Source of the DNA: Verrucomicrobiota bacterium
Lineage (GTDB): Bacteria; Verrucomicrobiota; Verrucomicrobiia; Limisphaerales; J093
Reading direction: 5' to 3'
DNA: 64,000 nucleotides
Assembly: GCA_016716505.1 (NCBI GenBank)
Contig: JADJWF010000011.1
Location: 186,001-250,000 of the forward strand
In this document: positions 1 to 11,616 of the stretch, piece by piece
Numbering within the stretch: position 1 is the first letter of the stretch
Layout: each line of letters starts with the position of its first letter
Position numbers and translations under genes: made by a program
Notes under the pieces: model-generated
Seen by the model: the letters and a program-made list of their open reading frames with translations, nothing else
What the model was told of the DNA's origin: nothing
Databases searched by the model: none

Positions 1-286
1 CCAGCACCACCGGGAAAGAGAGCCAGACCACGACGCCGTTGACCTTCATGTCGCGCTGGTTGATCGAGAAATCCAGCCGCACCGACTTGCTGGACACGCG
101 GAGACTCCGGCTCCGGCCGTCCCACGAATAGGTCATCCCCTTATCGCGGGCGAAGGCGGCCATCTCCTGGTACTCGCGTCCATTGACGACCGTTTTCCCC
201 GGCGGCGGCGCAGGCGGACGAGTGGCGCCCAGCCCTGTCAGTGACAACAGGACCAGGCAGGCCGCCAGCGCTGGCAGGAGACTCAT
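1..286 (-). CDS. N-acetylmuramoyl-L-alanine amidase, N-terminal part (runs off the window)
   Basis: Only the first 95 codons are inside the window; the frame stays open to base 1. The ATG at 286 is followed by a hydrophobic signal-peptide-like stretch (LPALAACLVLLSLTGLGA) and then a module with the pattern NGREYQEMAAFARDKG ... LRVSSKSVRLDFSINQRD ... VNGVVVWLSFPV. This matches the copper-amine-oxidase-like stalk domain that precedes the Amidase_3 catalytic domain in Verrucomicrobiota cell-wall amidases. The catalytic domain itself is outside the window, so the amidase call rests on the resemblance of the N-terminal module. It is transcribed divergently from the Gfo/Idh gene. Alternative: another secreted protein with a stalk domain. 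Confidence 0.6.
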   Translation of the reverse strand, partial: MSLLPALAACLVLLSLTGLGATRPPAPPPGKTVVNGREYQEMAAFARDKGMTYSWDGRSRSLRVSSKSVRLDFSINQRDMKVNGVVVWLSFPVVL

Positions 287-409
287 CGCGCCGGAAACTG
301 CCCGCCGAACTCCGACCCCGCAAGGAAAACGGCCCGCCGGGCCGAAGCGGCATCGTTGCCATCCACTCCCGACTGGCCATCGCTGAACGGCGGCCTACAC
401 TGACGCGCC

Positions 410-1627
410 ATGAATTCCGCGCTTCTTCCTCGACGAGATTTTCTCACCGGCACGGCGGCGGCATTGTCGGCGGCGGCCGTCGCGCCCCGGTTTGCGTTCG
501 CCGAGCCCGCCGCGAAGAAAGTCCGCATCGGCGTCGTGGGCGGCGGCTTTGGCTGCAGTTTCTACTGGCACGAGCACCCGAACTGTCAGGTGACCGCCGT
601 CAGTGACTTGCGGCCGGAACGTCGCACCGCCCTCCGGAACCGGTTCCGCTGCGACAACGTGCATGACTCGCTGGAGAGCCTGATCCGCGACAAAACGGTG
701 GACGCGGTGGCGGTCTTCACCGGCGCTCCGGATCACGTGCCGCACAGCGTGGCCGCGTTGAAGGCCGGCAAGCATGTCATCTGCGCCGTGCCGGCCGCCA
801 TGACGCTGGAGGAATGCCGGCTGCTCGTGGACACCGTGAAGCAAACGGGCCTCACTTACATGATGGCGGAGACCAGCTACTACCAGCAGCCCACCATCTC
901 GGCGCGGAAGTTTTTCCAGGAGGGACGCTTTGGCAGCCTCTACTACTGCGAATCCGAGTACCACCACGCGGGCCTCGAGGTGCTGTTCTGGGAGAACGGG
1001 CAACGCACCTGGCGGCACGGTTTCCCGCCGATGCACTACCCGACGCATTGCACGGCGCACCTCATCGGCGTGACGGGCGAGCGGTTGACCCGGGTTTCCT
1101 GCGCCGGCTGGGGCGACGGCGATCCCATCTTGAAGGACAACGCCTACGGCAACCCGTTCTGGAACGAGACGGCGTTCTTCACCACCAACCGCGGGAACGC
1201 CTTCCGCGTGGCCATCTACTGGAAGGGCGCGCATCGCGGCACGGAACGCGCCCAGTGGTACGGCGACAAGATGAGCTTCTTCTTTCCGCATCCCAACGGC
1301 CTCGGTCCGGTGATCGTACGGGCGGGCAAACAGACCGAAAAAGACAGCGGCGGCTTTGAGCGGCAGCTTCCGGAGTTCGAGCACTACGCCCAGCCGGAAT
1401 GGTGGAAGACGGACCTGCTGCCCGAGCCGCTCCGCCACGACAGCGGGCACGAGGGATCGCACACCTTCCTCACGCACGAGTTTGTGGACGCCCTCGTGAG
1501 GGGCCGCCGGCCGGCCGTGGATGTGTACGAGGCGGTGGCCTACACGGCGCCGGGAATCGTGGCCCACCAGTCGGCGCTCCGCGGCGGCGAGCAACTACCC
1601 GTCCCGAGCTTCGATCCGACGGCGTGA
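410..1627 (+). CDS. Gfo/Idh/MocA family oxidoreductase with Tat signal
   Basis: This 405-residue protein starts with a twin-arginine signal (PRRDFLTGTAAALSAAAVA, ending near AFA) and is probably exported and folded with its cofactor. A Rossmann NAD(P)-binding motif follows (KVRIGVVGGGFG, about residues 37-48). The family signature region is present, including the lysine in ALKAGKHVICAVPAA, where the usual EKP is replaced by CAVPA. The C-terminal half is the alpha/beta dimerisation and substrate domain. Family members oxidise or reduce sugars and inositols; the substrate cannot be read from the sequence. Such Tat-exported paralogues are abundant in Planctomycetes and Verrucomicrobiota. The ATG at 410 begins directly before the Tat motif. 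The preceding gene is divergent. Confidence 0.85.
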   Translation: MNSALLPRRDFLTGTAAALSAAAVAPRFAFAEPAAKKVRIGVVGGGFGCSFYWHEHPNCQVTAVSDLRPERRTALRNRFRCDNVHDSLESLIRDKTVDAVAVFTGAPDHVPHSVAALKAGKHVICAVPAAMTLEECRLLVDTVKQTGLTYMMAETSYYQQPTISARKFFQEGRFGSLYYCESEYHHAGLEVLFWENGQRTWRHGFPPMHYPTHCTAHLIGVTGERLTRVSCAGWGDGDPILKDNAYGNPFWNETAFFTTNRGNAFRVAIYWKGAHRGTERAQWYGDKMSFFFPHPNGLGPVIVRAGKQTEKDSGGFERQLPEFEHYAQPEWWKTDLLPEPLRHDSGHEGSHTFLTHEFVDALVRGRRPAVDVYEAVAYTAPGIVAHQSALRGGEQLPVPSFDPTA

Positions 1628-1773
1628 ACGCCCGTCGGCGCCGGCCGGAATCGAATCATCGCTCCTCCGGGCGTTTGCCCGGTCGCCGGCGGACGCTACG
1701 TTGGCGGTCCATGCGAGAAACCAACCGCCCGTTCGCGGCGTGACCGCCGCGCTGTGCTGCTTCGCCAACCGCC

Positions 1774-3840
<2,067 letters not shown>

Positions 3841-3905
3841 CCGGTTGAGCGCGCGGTGCCGCGGGGCTTGCCTTCCCGGCCGACTTGCGGCCACTTTCAC
3901 CAGTC

Positions 3906-4895
3906 GTGAACACCAGCGCTGCGCCATACCTCTCCGTGGTGATTCCCGCGCACAACGAGGCCGAGGTCATCACGGAGACCCATCGCCGCGTCACCGCCGC
4001 CTGCACCGCGCTGAACCGGCCCTACGAATTCGTGGTCGTGAACGACGGCTCGACCGATCGCACGTGGGAACTTCTCGTCGAATTGTCGTGCTGCGACCCC
4101 TGTCTGGTCGCCGTCAACCTGTCGCGCAATCACGGCCATCAACTGGCATTGACCGCCGGCCTCCACGTCGCACGCGGCGAGCGGGTGCTGGTGATGGACG
4201 CCGACCTCCAAGACCCGCCGGAACTGCTCCCCGAACTGATGCGGGCCATGGACGACGGCGCCGACGTGGCCTACGCCCAGCGCCGAACCCGGCCGGGCGA
4301 CTCTGTCCCCAAGCGGGTCCTCTGCGCCGTGTTCTACCGCCTGCTCGCGCGACTGGCCGATGTCCCCACGCAACTGGACTCCGGCGACTTCCGCCTGCTC
4401 AGCCGCCGCGTGGTGGACCTCCTTCGCGCCATGCCGGAGCGGCAGCCGTTCCTCCGCGGCATGGTGAGCTGGCTCGGTTTCCAGCAGACGCCCGTCTTCT
4501 ACGATCGCGACGCCCGGTTCGCCGGCACTTCCAAATACCCGCTGAGCAAATTGCTGAAGCTGGCCTTCGATGCCGTGGTGTCGTCCAGCCTCAAGCCGCT
4601 GGCGTTTGCGACGATGGTGGGATCGGTCACCGGGCTGCTCGGTCTGGTGCTGCTGGCGTACGCCCTGGCTTCGTGGCTCTTCATCGGCGGCACCCCTCAT
4701 GGCTGGACGAGCCTGATCGGCGCGGTGGTGCTGCTCGGCAGTCTGCAACTGTTCATGCTCGGCATCATTGGCGAGTACCTTGGCCGGATTTTCATTCAGA
4801 CCCGCGGCCGGCCGATCTTCCTGGTGGACCGCGTCGTGCGCGAAGGGCGCGTCGTGGATGCGGCCGTGGCTGAACCAACGCGCCCTCCGGCCTGA
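3906..4895 (+). CDS. family 2 glycosyltransferase, DPMS/ArnC-like, with two C-terminal membrane helices
   Basis: About 329 residues. The N-terminal GT-A domain has YLSVVIPAHNEAEVI, the DxD-type metal site VMDADLQDPPELLPELM, and the acceptor-loop motif TSKYPLSKLLKLAFDAV typical of dolichyl/undecaprenyl-phosphate sugar transferases (DPM1, ArnC, GtrB groups). Two transmembrane helices follow (MVGSVTGLLGLVLLAYALA and LIGAVVLLGSLQLFMLGII), the second followed by GEYLGRIFIQTRGRP, another hallmark. It should transfer a sugar from a nucleotide donor to polyprenyl phosphate at the inner membrane. The GTG at 3906 is preferred to a TTG at 3885, because the conserved domain begins nine residues after the GTG. 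Confidence 0.85.
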   Translation: MNTSAAPYLSVVIPAHNEAEVITETHRRVTAACTALNRPYEFVVVNDGSTDRTWELLVELSCCDPCLVAVNLSRNHGHQLALTAGLHVARGERVLVMDADLQDPPELLPELMRAMDDGADVAYAQRRTRPGDSVPKRVLCAVFYRLLARLADVPTQLDSGDFRLLSRRVVDLLRAMPERQPFLRGMVSWLGFQQTPVFYDRDARFAGTSKYPLSKLLKLAFDAVVSSSLKPLAFATMVGSVTGLLGLVLLAYALASWLFIGGTPHGWTSLIGAVVLLGSLQLFMLGIIGEYLGRIFIQTRGRPIFLVDRVVREGRVVDAAVAEPTRPPA

Positions 4896-4942
4896 GCGCT
4901 GATGGCACCAAGCAGAAACCAGCCCCCAAGAAAACGCCTGTA

Positions 4943-6437
4943 ATGAACTTCCCCCGCCTTCCAACCCGGCCCCCAAGGCATCTCAAGCGGACACTGTTGC
5001 CATGGGTCGCCAGCGCCATGTCGGCCCTGGCCGCCGAGCCGTCGGGCTTGCGGCTGCACGCCGCGGCGATGGAGAACGATTCACCGTGGCTCGTCTCGGT
5101 TCAGGCCGACACCGGCGAATCGCTGACCCCGGAGCGCGCCAGTCGCATCGCTTTGCTGCGGGCGGACCGCCTGCCCGCCGCGCTCCCCGACTGGGCGGAA
5201 GTCGCGACCGGCCGGACGGTTGCCGACGGCGTGCTGGCGTGGGCGCTGCCGGCCACCGAGCGCGCGGCGCCAGCGGGCTTTTTCATTGCCCGGGAAACCC
5301 TTTTGCCGCCCGCGGTAACCGTGAGCAATGCGGCCGCTTTCCGCGCCGCGGTGACGGCGGCCACTCCCGGAACGCGGATTCTCCTCGCGCCCGGCACCTA
5401 CCCGGGCGGGTTCCACTTCGTGGGCGTGCGCGGTGAACCCGGCCGGCCGGTGGTGATTGCGGCCGCCGACGCCTCGCGGCCGCCGGTAATTCAGGGCGGA
5501 TCAAACGGCATTCAGTTCTCCGACGCGGAGTGGCTGGAATTGGAGAACCTCGTATTCACCGGGGCCACGGGCAACGGCCTGAACCTGGACGACGGCGGCT
5601 CGTTCGACACACCGGCGCGGAACATCGTCCTGCGCGGTCTGCGAATCACCGACGTCGGCCCCAAAGGCAATCGCGACGGCCTCAAGCTCTCCGGCGTGGT
5701 GGACTTCCGCGTCGAGGGCTGCGTGATTGAGCGCTGGGGCGACGCCGGCTCGGCGGTGGACATGGTGGGCTGCCATCGCGGCGTCATCGTGAGCAATGTC
5801 TTCCGACACACCCCGGCCGCCGCGGCCACCGGCGCCAACGGCGTCCAGACCAAGGGCGGCACCCGCGACGTGGTGATCCGCCGCAATCGCTTCGAAGACG
5901 CCGGCGCGCGCTCGGTCAACATTGGCGGCAGCACGGGGCTCGAATTCTTCCGCCCGCCGCTGACGCCCGGCGGCGACCACGCGGAGGCGGGCAACATCCG
6001 CGTCGAAGGCAACACCTTCCTCGGCAGCACGGCAGCGATCGCGTTTGTCGGGGTGGACGGCGCGGAAGTCCGGTTCAACACGATCTACCGGCCGGAGCGG
6101 TGGGCGATTCGCATCCTGCAGGAGACCACGGCGCCCGGGGTTTGTGCCCTGCCGGCACGGCCGCTTCACCGACAACCTGATCGCCTTTCACTCGAGCCAG
6201 TGGTTTTCCGGCGGCGTGAACGTGGGCCCGAACACGGCGCCGGCCACGTTCGAATTCGCCCGCAACTGGTGGTACTGCCTGGATGATCCGCCGCGCAGCC
6301 GGCCCACCTTGCCCGTGGCCGAGGTCGGCGGCGTCTATGGGCAATCCCCGCAGTTCCGCGACGCGGCGAATGGCGACCTGCGCCTCGAACCGGGCAGCCC
6401 GGCTGGCGGCTACGGGGCAGAGGCGCTGCCCCAGTGA
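4943..6437 (+). CDS. secreted right-handed parallel beta-helix protein, frameshifted near its C-terminus
   Basis: The ATG at 4943 leads to a signal-peptide-like N-terminus, a linker, then a parallel beta-helix region with repeated rungs (LELENLVFTGATGNGLNLDD, IVLRGLRITDVGPKGNRDGL, VDFRVEGCVIERWGDAGSAV). It resembles pectate-lyase-like or PbH1-repeat proteins. The reading frame is lost at the G run 6137-6140. The first frame continues as unrelated residues to 6286, while the next frame carries the natural continuation (RFTDNLIAFHSSQWFSGGVN ... DLRLEPGSPAGGYGAEALP) to the TGA at 6435-6437. Removing one G restores a protein of about 497 residues. Substrate or ligand is unknown. Confidence 0.75.
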
Positions 6438-6567
6438 CTCGCGATCGCCGAGCCCCCGCTGAAAGGAATGCCTTGCGGCACGCCGGTCCACGGCCTCTTC
6501 AGGCGCCGCCGCAGCGCCGCTCCGGCGCAGGAACCTCTCCGGCCGACCTGGTCGGCGCCCAATCGCT

Positions 6568-7446
6568 CTATCGCGATTCGGACTTCCTCGGGCTGCTGAG
6601 GTAGCGGAAGAGATCCGTGTCCGCCGGCAACACCACGGTGCTGCGCCGGCCGAGGAATTGTTCGTAAGCCTGGAGGCTGCGGACGAAGGCGTAAAACTCC
6701 GGATCCTTCCCGTAGGCCTCCGCGTAGATCCGCGTGGCAAGGGCGTCGCCTTCACCCCGCAGCTTTTCGGCTTCCTGCTTGGCCTCCGCCAGGATGATGG
6801 TGCGTTGCTTGTCGGTTTCGGCCCGGAGTTTCGCAGACTCCTCGTCGCCCTCGCTACGGTAGCGTTTGGCCTCCCGCTCCCGCTCGGCCTGCATCCGCTG
6901 GAAAACGCTCTGCTGCACCTCCTGCGGGAGGTCGGCGCGTTTGATGCGCACGTCCACCACCTCGATGCCGAACTCCCTCGCCTTCTGGCGGGTGGTGGTG
7001 GCCACGTTGTCCATGATCGTCTCGCGTCGGGGCCCGATCACGAGGTCGAAGGTATGACTGGCCACTTCGCGCCGCAGTTCGGACAAGACCAGGTCATCGA
7101 GCCGGGCGCGGGCGCCGGATTCGTCGCGGACGGTCTTGTAAAACAGCAACGGGTCGGCGATGCGCCAGCGCGTCACCGGGTCCGCCACGAGGCGCTTTTT
7201 GTCCTGGGTGAGGTATTCGGCCTTGGGGGCGTCGCTGGTCTGGATGCGGCGGTCGAAGCGATTGACCGTCTGCACGAAGGGCGTTTTCCAGGCCAGCCCG
7301 GGTTGCTGGATGGTGCGCTTGTACTCGCCGAACTGGGTGATGATCACCTGCTCGGACTCGTTGACCGTGAACAGGGCCTGGCGCATCAGGAGGATCGCCA
7401 ACACGGCCACCACGAGGCCGCCGAGACTGAAGAGCTTGAGTTTCAT
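6568..7446 (-). CDS. hflC: HflC, SPFH-domain membrane protein
   Basis: This 292-residue protein has an N-terminal membrane anchor (LFSLGGLVVAVLAILLMRQA) followed by the Band-7/SPFH domain beginning FTVNESEQVIITQFGEYKRT and containing the HflC-typical LVADPVTRWRIADPLLFYKT. A long charged helix rich in Arg and Glu follows (MQAEREREAKRYRSEGDEES), then the C-terminal FYAFVRSLQAYEQFL. With HflK it forms the periplasmic-facing cage around FtsH that limits membrane-protein proteolysis. It lies 21 bases downstream of hflK on the same strand, so the pair is almost certainly one transcript. No ftsH gene is in the window. Confidence 0.92.
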   Translation of the reverse strand: MKLKLFSLGGLVVAVLAILLMRQALFTVNESEQVIITQFGEYKRTIQQPGLAWKTPFVQTVNRFDRRIQTSDAPKAEYLTQDKKRLVADPVTRWRIADPLLFYKTVRDESGARARLDDLVLSELRREVASHTFDLVIGPRRETIMDNVATTTRQKAREFGIEVVDVRIKRADLPQEVQQSVFQRMQAEREREAKRYRSEGDEESAKLRAETDKQRTIILAEAKQEAEKLRGEGDALATRIYAEAYGKDPEFYAFVRSLQAYEQFLGRRSTVVLPADTDLFRYLSSPRKSESR

Positions 7447-7467
7447 GGGGCGGGAAGGGTTGGGGGG

Positions 7468-8487
7468 TCAGCGGACGCGCGCCGGTTCAGCGGGCACGGC
7501 GGGGCGCGGCAACGTGGGGACGCCGCCGTCGCGGAGGGGCAGGAGCGGCAGGAGACGCTGGTTGACGTCTCCGCCAATGACGATCTTGTCAATTTCCGGC
7601 AGGATCTTCTCGATGGTCTCGAGGTGCAGCCGGTCGCGGGTCACCTCCCGCGCCTTTTCGTACTCGGCGAGCACGCTCAAAAAGCGGGCGGCCTCGCCTT
7701 GGGCCAGCAGCACGCGCTGTTCCTTGTAGCCCTCGGCTTCCCGCAGAACCTTCTGCGCTTCACCGCGGGCTTTGGGCAGGATGTCGGCCTGGTAGCCCTT
7801 GGCCTGGTTGATGAGTTTCTCCTTGTCCTCGCGGGCGCGTACCACGTCGTGGAAGGCGTCCCGCACCTGGTCTGGCGGGTCGGCGGCCTGCAGTTTGACT
7901 TCCGTGATGACCAGGCCGGACTCGTAGGCGTCCATGAGCCGTTGAATGAACGCGCGTGCGTCCTCCTGCACCTTGGCGCGCTCCTCGATCATCACCTGGT
8001 CAATCGTCATGCTGCCCACCGTGCTGCGCAGCGCCACCTCGGTCGCCGCCAGCAGCGCCGCTTCCGGTTCCCGCAGGCGGAACAGGTATTTGGAGGGATC
8101 GGCCACCCGGTATTGGACCACGATTTGCGCCTCCACGATGTTTTCGTCGCCGGTGAGCATCAGGGCCTCCTCGGCGATGCGCTGCAGGCCGCGAAACCCG
8201 ACCTCGATGCGCCGGATCTGTTCCACGCTGACCACGTCCACCCGCTGGAACGGCCACGGGTAACGGTAGTTCAAACCCGGCTCGGTGCGGGCCGTTTCCT
8301 TGCCGAACGTGCGAACCACGCCCTTGTGTCCTGGGTTCACCACGTACACGCCACTGGCCAGCCACAGCGCGGCGCCGATCCCGATCACCACGGGCAGGAG
8401 CTTCGGCAAATGCTGACGCGCCGTGCTTTGCACCCGCTCGAACAACTGCGCCAGTTGCTCGTCGAATTGAGGCTCTCGATAACTCAT
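7468..8487 (-). CDS. hflK: HflK, SPFH-domain membrane protein
   Basis: A 339-residue protein. The N-terminus is short and cytoplasmic (MSYREPQFDEQLAQLFERV), followed by one transmembrane helix (LPVVIGIGAALWLASGVYVV) and the SPFH domain (VNPGHKGVVRTFGKETARTE, then PGLNYRYPWPFQRVDVVSVE). A long coiled helix (ARGEAQKVLREAEGYKEQRV) and a proline-rich tail complete it. The open frame extends 40 codons upstream, but the ATG at 8487 starts the conserved HflK N-terminus and the upstream residues look non-coding. It partners HflC, encoded immediately downstream. Confidence 0.92.
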   Translation of the reverse strand: MSYREPQFDEQLAQLFERVQSTARQHLPKLLPVVIGIGAALWLASGVYVVNPGHKGVVRTFGKETARTEPGLNYRYPWPFQRVDVVSVEQIRRIEVGFRGLQRIAEEALMLTGDENIVEAQIVVQYRVADPSKYLFRLREPEAALLAATEVALRSTVGSMTIDQVMIEERAKVQEDARAFIQRLMDAYESGLVITEVKLQAADPPDQVRDAFHDVVRAREDKEKLINQAKGYQADILPKARGEAQKVLREAEGYKEQRVLLAQGEAARFLSVLAEYEKAREVTRDRLHLETIEKILPEIDKIVIGGDVNQRLLPLLPLRDGGVPTLPRPAVPAEPARVR

Positions 8488-8740
8488 TGCTTTGTTTCTG
8501 GTTGGGCCGGCGCACCGGGGAAACACTCCCGCCAGCCTGTCCACCTGGTTGAAGCCGAGCTTGACGCGAGCGCGGCGGTACGTCGCCCGGTGACCGCCAG
8601 CACTCACCCTCGGAAAGTCATGCCAATCACGCCGAGGGGCAAGGCGAATCGGCCCGATGGCGCGCGATTTTCGCTTCGCGCCCTCGCGTGAACGCTCAGG
8701 CTGGTCAGGCGCGGGGACATTCTGGTATCACCCTGCCCGT

Positions 8741-10747
8741 ATGATCACCGATCCCATCGAACGCCGTACCTTCCTCACCCGGATGACTGCCGGCGCGGCC
8801 ACGCTCGCCGCGTCTTCCGTCGCCACGTCCCGCGCGGCCGCGAAAGCGCCCGCGCCCGCCGCCGGCCTCGCCGAGCCAGTGTTTCGCCCCCTGCCGTTGG
8901 GAAGCATTCGCGCGACCGGCTGGCTCGAACGCCAGCTACGCCTGCAGGCCAGCGGCCTGACCGGCCACCTCGATGAGTTCTGGCCGGACGTCGCGCAGAG
9001 CCAGTGGTTCGGGGGTACGGCGGAAGGCTGGGAACGCGCTCCGTATTGGCTGGACGGCGTGATCCCGCTCGCCTGGGGACTCGGCGACGCCGCGCTGCAG
9101 GCCAAGGTGAAGCGGCGCGTGGACCACATCATCGCACACCAGCGTGCCGACGGCTGGTACGCGCCCTACCCGGCGGACGCGAGCGCGAAGGCGTACGATG
9201 TGTGGTCCATTCTGCTCGCGAACAAGGTGCTCGTTCAGTACCACGAAGCCACGGGCGATCCGGCTGTGCTCGACGCGGTGAAGCGCAACCTGCGCGCCAT
9301 GCTGGCCACCCTCGACCGCACGCCGCTCTTCGGCTGGGGCAAGTTCCGTTGGTTCGAGGGTCTGATCTCTGTCTTCTACGTCTTCGAGCGCACCGGCGAA
9401 ACCTGGCTGCTCGACCTCGCGCACAAGCTCAACGCCCAGGGCTTCGACTATCCCGCGTTCTACGCGCTGGATGATGCCGCCAGCCCCACGCCGCGCCGCG
9501 GCCTGTGGACCTGGGAGAAGCACGTCGTCAACACGGCCATGGCCCTCAAGGCCGGCGCGCTGGCGTGGCGCCTGACCCGTAGCGAAGCCGACCGCGCCTT
9601 CCCCGCGCGGATGCTCGCCCTCCTCGACCGCCACCACGGCCAGGTGACGGGCATGTTCACGGGCGACGAGTGCCTCGCCGGCCGGAGTCCGACACAGGGC
9701 ACGGAGCTTTGCGCCGTCGTCGAGGCGATGTACTCGCTGGAGTTGCTGGCCGCGATCACGGGCACCGCTGCCTTTGCCGACCGTCTCGAACGCATCGCCT
9801 TCAACGCCCTGCCCGCCACCTTCGCGCCCGACATGTGGTCGCACCAGTACGACCAGCAGGTGAACCAGGTGCAATGCACGATCAATCCCGAGCACATGTG
9901 GACGACCAACGGACCCGACTCAAACCTGTTCGGCCTCGAGCCGAATTACGGCTGCTGCACGTCGAACCTGCACCAGGGCTGGCCCAAGTTTGTCTCGCAC
10001 CTGTGGATGCGGACGGCCAAGGACGGCCTCGCGCTCGTGGCGTATGCGCCGAGTGAGGCGACCCTCCAGGTGCGCGGCACTCCGGTGCGCGCCGCGTTGG
10101 AAACGGATTACCCGTTCCGCGAAACGCTCCGTCTCACCGTCAGCGCGGACCGCGCGGTGCGGTATCCGCTCCTCCTGCGCGTGCCCGCGTGGGCGGCCGG
10201 CGCGACCCTGCGCATCGCCGGCGGCGCAGAACGCGCGCTCAAGGCCGGCACCTTCCATCGGGTTGAACGGGAGTGGGCGGGCCGCGTCACGCTGGACCTG
10301 CGGTTCCCGATGCCGGTCAAAACGTCGCGGCGCTACAATCAGGCTCTCGCCATCGAGCGTGGGCCGCTGGTTTATTCGCTCAAGTTGGGCGAGGAGTGGA
10401 GGCGCGTGAATGCCGACAAGCCGCACCGCGAACTGCCGCACGCCGATTTCGAAGTCCGCCCCACCACGCCGTGGAACTACGCGCTGCTGGTGAATGAGGC
10501 CGCCCCGCAAGACAGCATGCGGTTTGAGGAACGCCCGGTGGGCGAGAAGCCCTTCTCGCCGGACGGCGCGGGCATGGTCGCGCGGGTCAAGGGCCGGCGC
10601 CTGCCCCGGTGGAAACTCCAGCACGGCTGGGCCGGCGAAATCGTCCCCGGCCCCGCGGAGTCGGGCGAACCGCTGGAGGAACTGACGTTGATCCCGTACG
10701 GCTGCACCAACCTCCGGGTCACGGAGTTTCCCGTCCTCAAGAGCTGA
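8741..10747 (+). CDS. GH127-type beta-L-arabinofuranosidase-like protein, Tat-exported
   Basis: A 668-residue protein of the GH127/DUF1680 family. A Tat signal is at the N-terminus (ERRTFLTRMTAGAATLAASS). The family's zinc-cysteine catalytic centre is recognisable: an E-x-C pair in GTELCAVVEAMYS (about residues 321-323) and an adjacent Cys pair in NYGCCTSNLHQGWPKF (about 404-405). In the characterised enzyme HypBA1 the equivalent residues are Glu338, Cys340, Cys417 and Cys418. This supports a retaining glycosidase acting on plant-type arabinose glycans, though specificity is not provable here. The frame is open 28 codons upstream, but the ATG at 8741 immediately precedes the Tat motif and is preferred. 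Confidence 0.85.
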   Translation: MITDPIERRTFLTRMTAGAATLAASSVATSRAAAKAPAPAAGLAEPVFRPLPLGSIRATGWLERQLRLQASGLTGHLDEFWPDVAQSQWFGGTAEGWERAPYWLDGVIPLAWGLGDAALQAKVKRRVDHIIAHQRADGWYAPYPADASAKAYDVWSILLANKVLVQYHEATGDPAVLDAVKRNLRAMLATLDRTPLFGWGKFRWFEGLISVFYVFERTGETWLLDLAHKLNAQGFDYPAFYALDDAASPTPRRGLWTWEKHVVNTAMALKAGALAWRLTRSEADRAFPARMLALLDRHHGQVTGMFTGDECLAGRSPTQGTELCAVVEAMYSLELLAAITGTAAFADRLERIAFNALPATFAPDMWSHQYDQQVNQVQCTINPEHMWTTNGPDSNLFGLEPNYGCCTSNLHQGWPKFVSHLWMRTAKDGLALVAYAPSEATLQVRGTPVRAALETDYPFRETLRLTVSADRAVRYPLLLRVPAWAAGATLRIAGGAERALKAGTFHRVEREWAGRVTLDLRFPMPVKTSRRYNQALAIERGPLVYSLKLGEEWRRVNADKPHRELPHADFEVRPTTPWNYALLVNEAAPQDSMRFEERPVGEKPFSPDGAGMVARVKGRRLPRWKLQHGWAGEIVPGPAESGEPLEELTLIPYGCTNLRVTEFPVLKS

Positions 10748-10992
10748 GCGGGGAAGATGCGGTCGGAATGGGGACCGCGCCCGCCTCAGAAGAGGCGGGC
10801 AGCGCCTTCACACCCGAAGCTCCGTGAAGGATGCCGCGCCCGCGCCGCCGGTCCCGATTTCCGGCTCGCCACTGTGCTCCGGCGGTGAGCGCATCGGTCA
10901 CCTACTACGTCTGGGTCATCGCAGACGTCGGGAACCGGGCCAATCAAAGCGACACCTCGGACGCCTAGGACAAGGCGAAAGTCGCTCTAGAG

Positions 10993-11107
10993 AGCTGCTG
11001 AAAAACGATTCTCCCGAAAACAGCGTCTCTGCAAATCAACGGCTGGCGGTGGCCAGGTTCGTGAAACGACCACTTTTTCAACAGCCTGCGAGTGCCCGTT
11101 GATTTGC
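10993..11107. repeat. imperfect terminal-inverted-repeat-like element (possible IS/MITE remnant)
   Basis: The gene-free stretch 10748-11214 contains two nested inverted repeats. AGCTGCTGAAAAA (10993-11005) pairs with GGCTGTTGAAAAA read on the other strand (11074-11086), matching at 11 of 13 positions. A perfect 12-base arm GCAAATCAACGG (11031-11042) has its complement at 11096-11107. GGCTGTTGAAAAA-type ends are common at the termini of IS5/IS1182-like elements. No transposase frame lies between them. The rest of 10748-10992 shows no convincing gene. Confidence 0.35.
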
Positions 11108-11214
11108 CTTCATGGCGATGTCTTCCCGGTCCACCGGTCGGGTCTTCCCGCCGAGCAGAAGAAGGACCGCCGTCACCAGCTCGTGGTTGGCAAGCTCGCT
11201 CTGGAAAGCTCGGA

Positions 11215-11616
11215 TCATTTCAGCCAGTCAATCTTGATCTCCTTCTCGACCGCCTTGAACTCCGGGTCGCCGGTGACGAGTTCAGCCTTGTGCTTCTTGG
11301 CCAGCGCGGCGGCGAAGGCGTCGGCCAGGCTGAGGCTGAAGCGGGATTTGAAATCCGCTGCCAGGTCGGCCAGTTCGCGGTCCGCCGGATGGAATTCGAT
11401 GGGCAGGGCGATGAGCACCTTGGCGGCCTCGGCCCAGGCCTCCGCGCCATCCTTGCGCAGGATCATGTATTTGGCCTCGGCGTAGTTCACCTCGGTCATG
11501 TGGACGGGCTTGTCGGCCTTGCTGGCTTTCTGAAGGAGTTCCTTGACCGGCACGCCCGCCGGCTCGCCGCGGAAGTAGGCGATGAGGGCGAAGCTATCGA
11601 GAACCGTGGCGGGCAT
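11215..11616 (-). CDS. vapC: VapC-like PIN-domain toxin
   Basis: A 133-residue PIN-domain ribonuclease. The acidic residues expected to bind metal are present: Asp in ATVLDSFALIAYFRGEP near the start, Glu in HMTEVNYAEAKYMIL, Asp in SLSLADAFAAALAKK, and Asp in AELVTGDPEFKAVE near the end. Its start overlaps the end of the upstream AbrB-type antitoxin gene by 23 bases, the standard antitoxin-first vapBC order with translational coupling. Cellular target RNA is unknown. Both genes look intact, unlike the neighbouring DUF433/DUF5615 pair. Confidence 0.85.
   Translation of the reverse strand: MPATVLDSFALIAYFRGEPAGVPVKELLQKASKADKPVHMTEVNYAEAKYMILRKDGAEAWAEAAKVLIALPIEFHPADRELADLAADFKSRFSLSLADAFAAALAKKHKAELVTGDPEFKAVEKEIKIDWLK

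Noticed and set aside
6658..8691. 677-codon plus-strand frame opposite hflC and hflK
   Set aside because: HflC and HflK on the minus strand have full family motifs; this frame is His/Gly/Leu-rich shadow.
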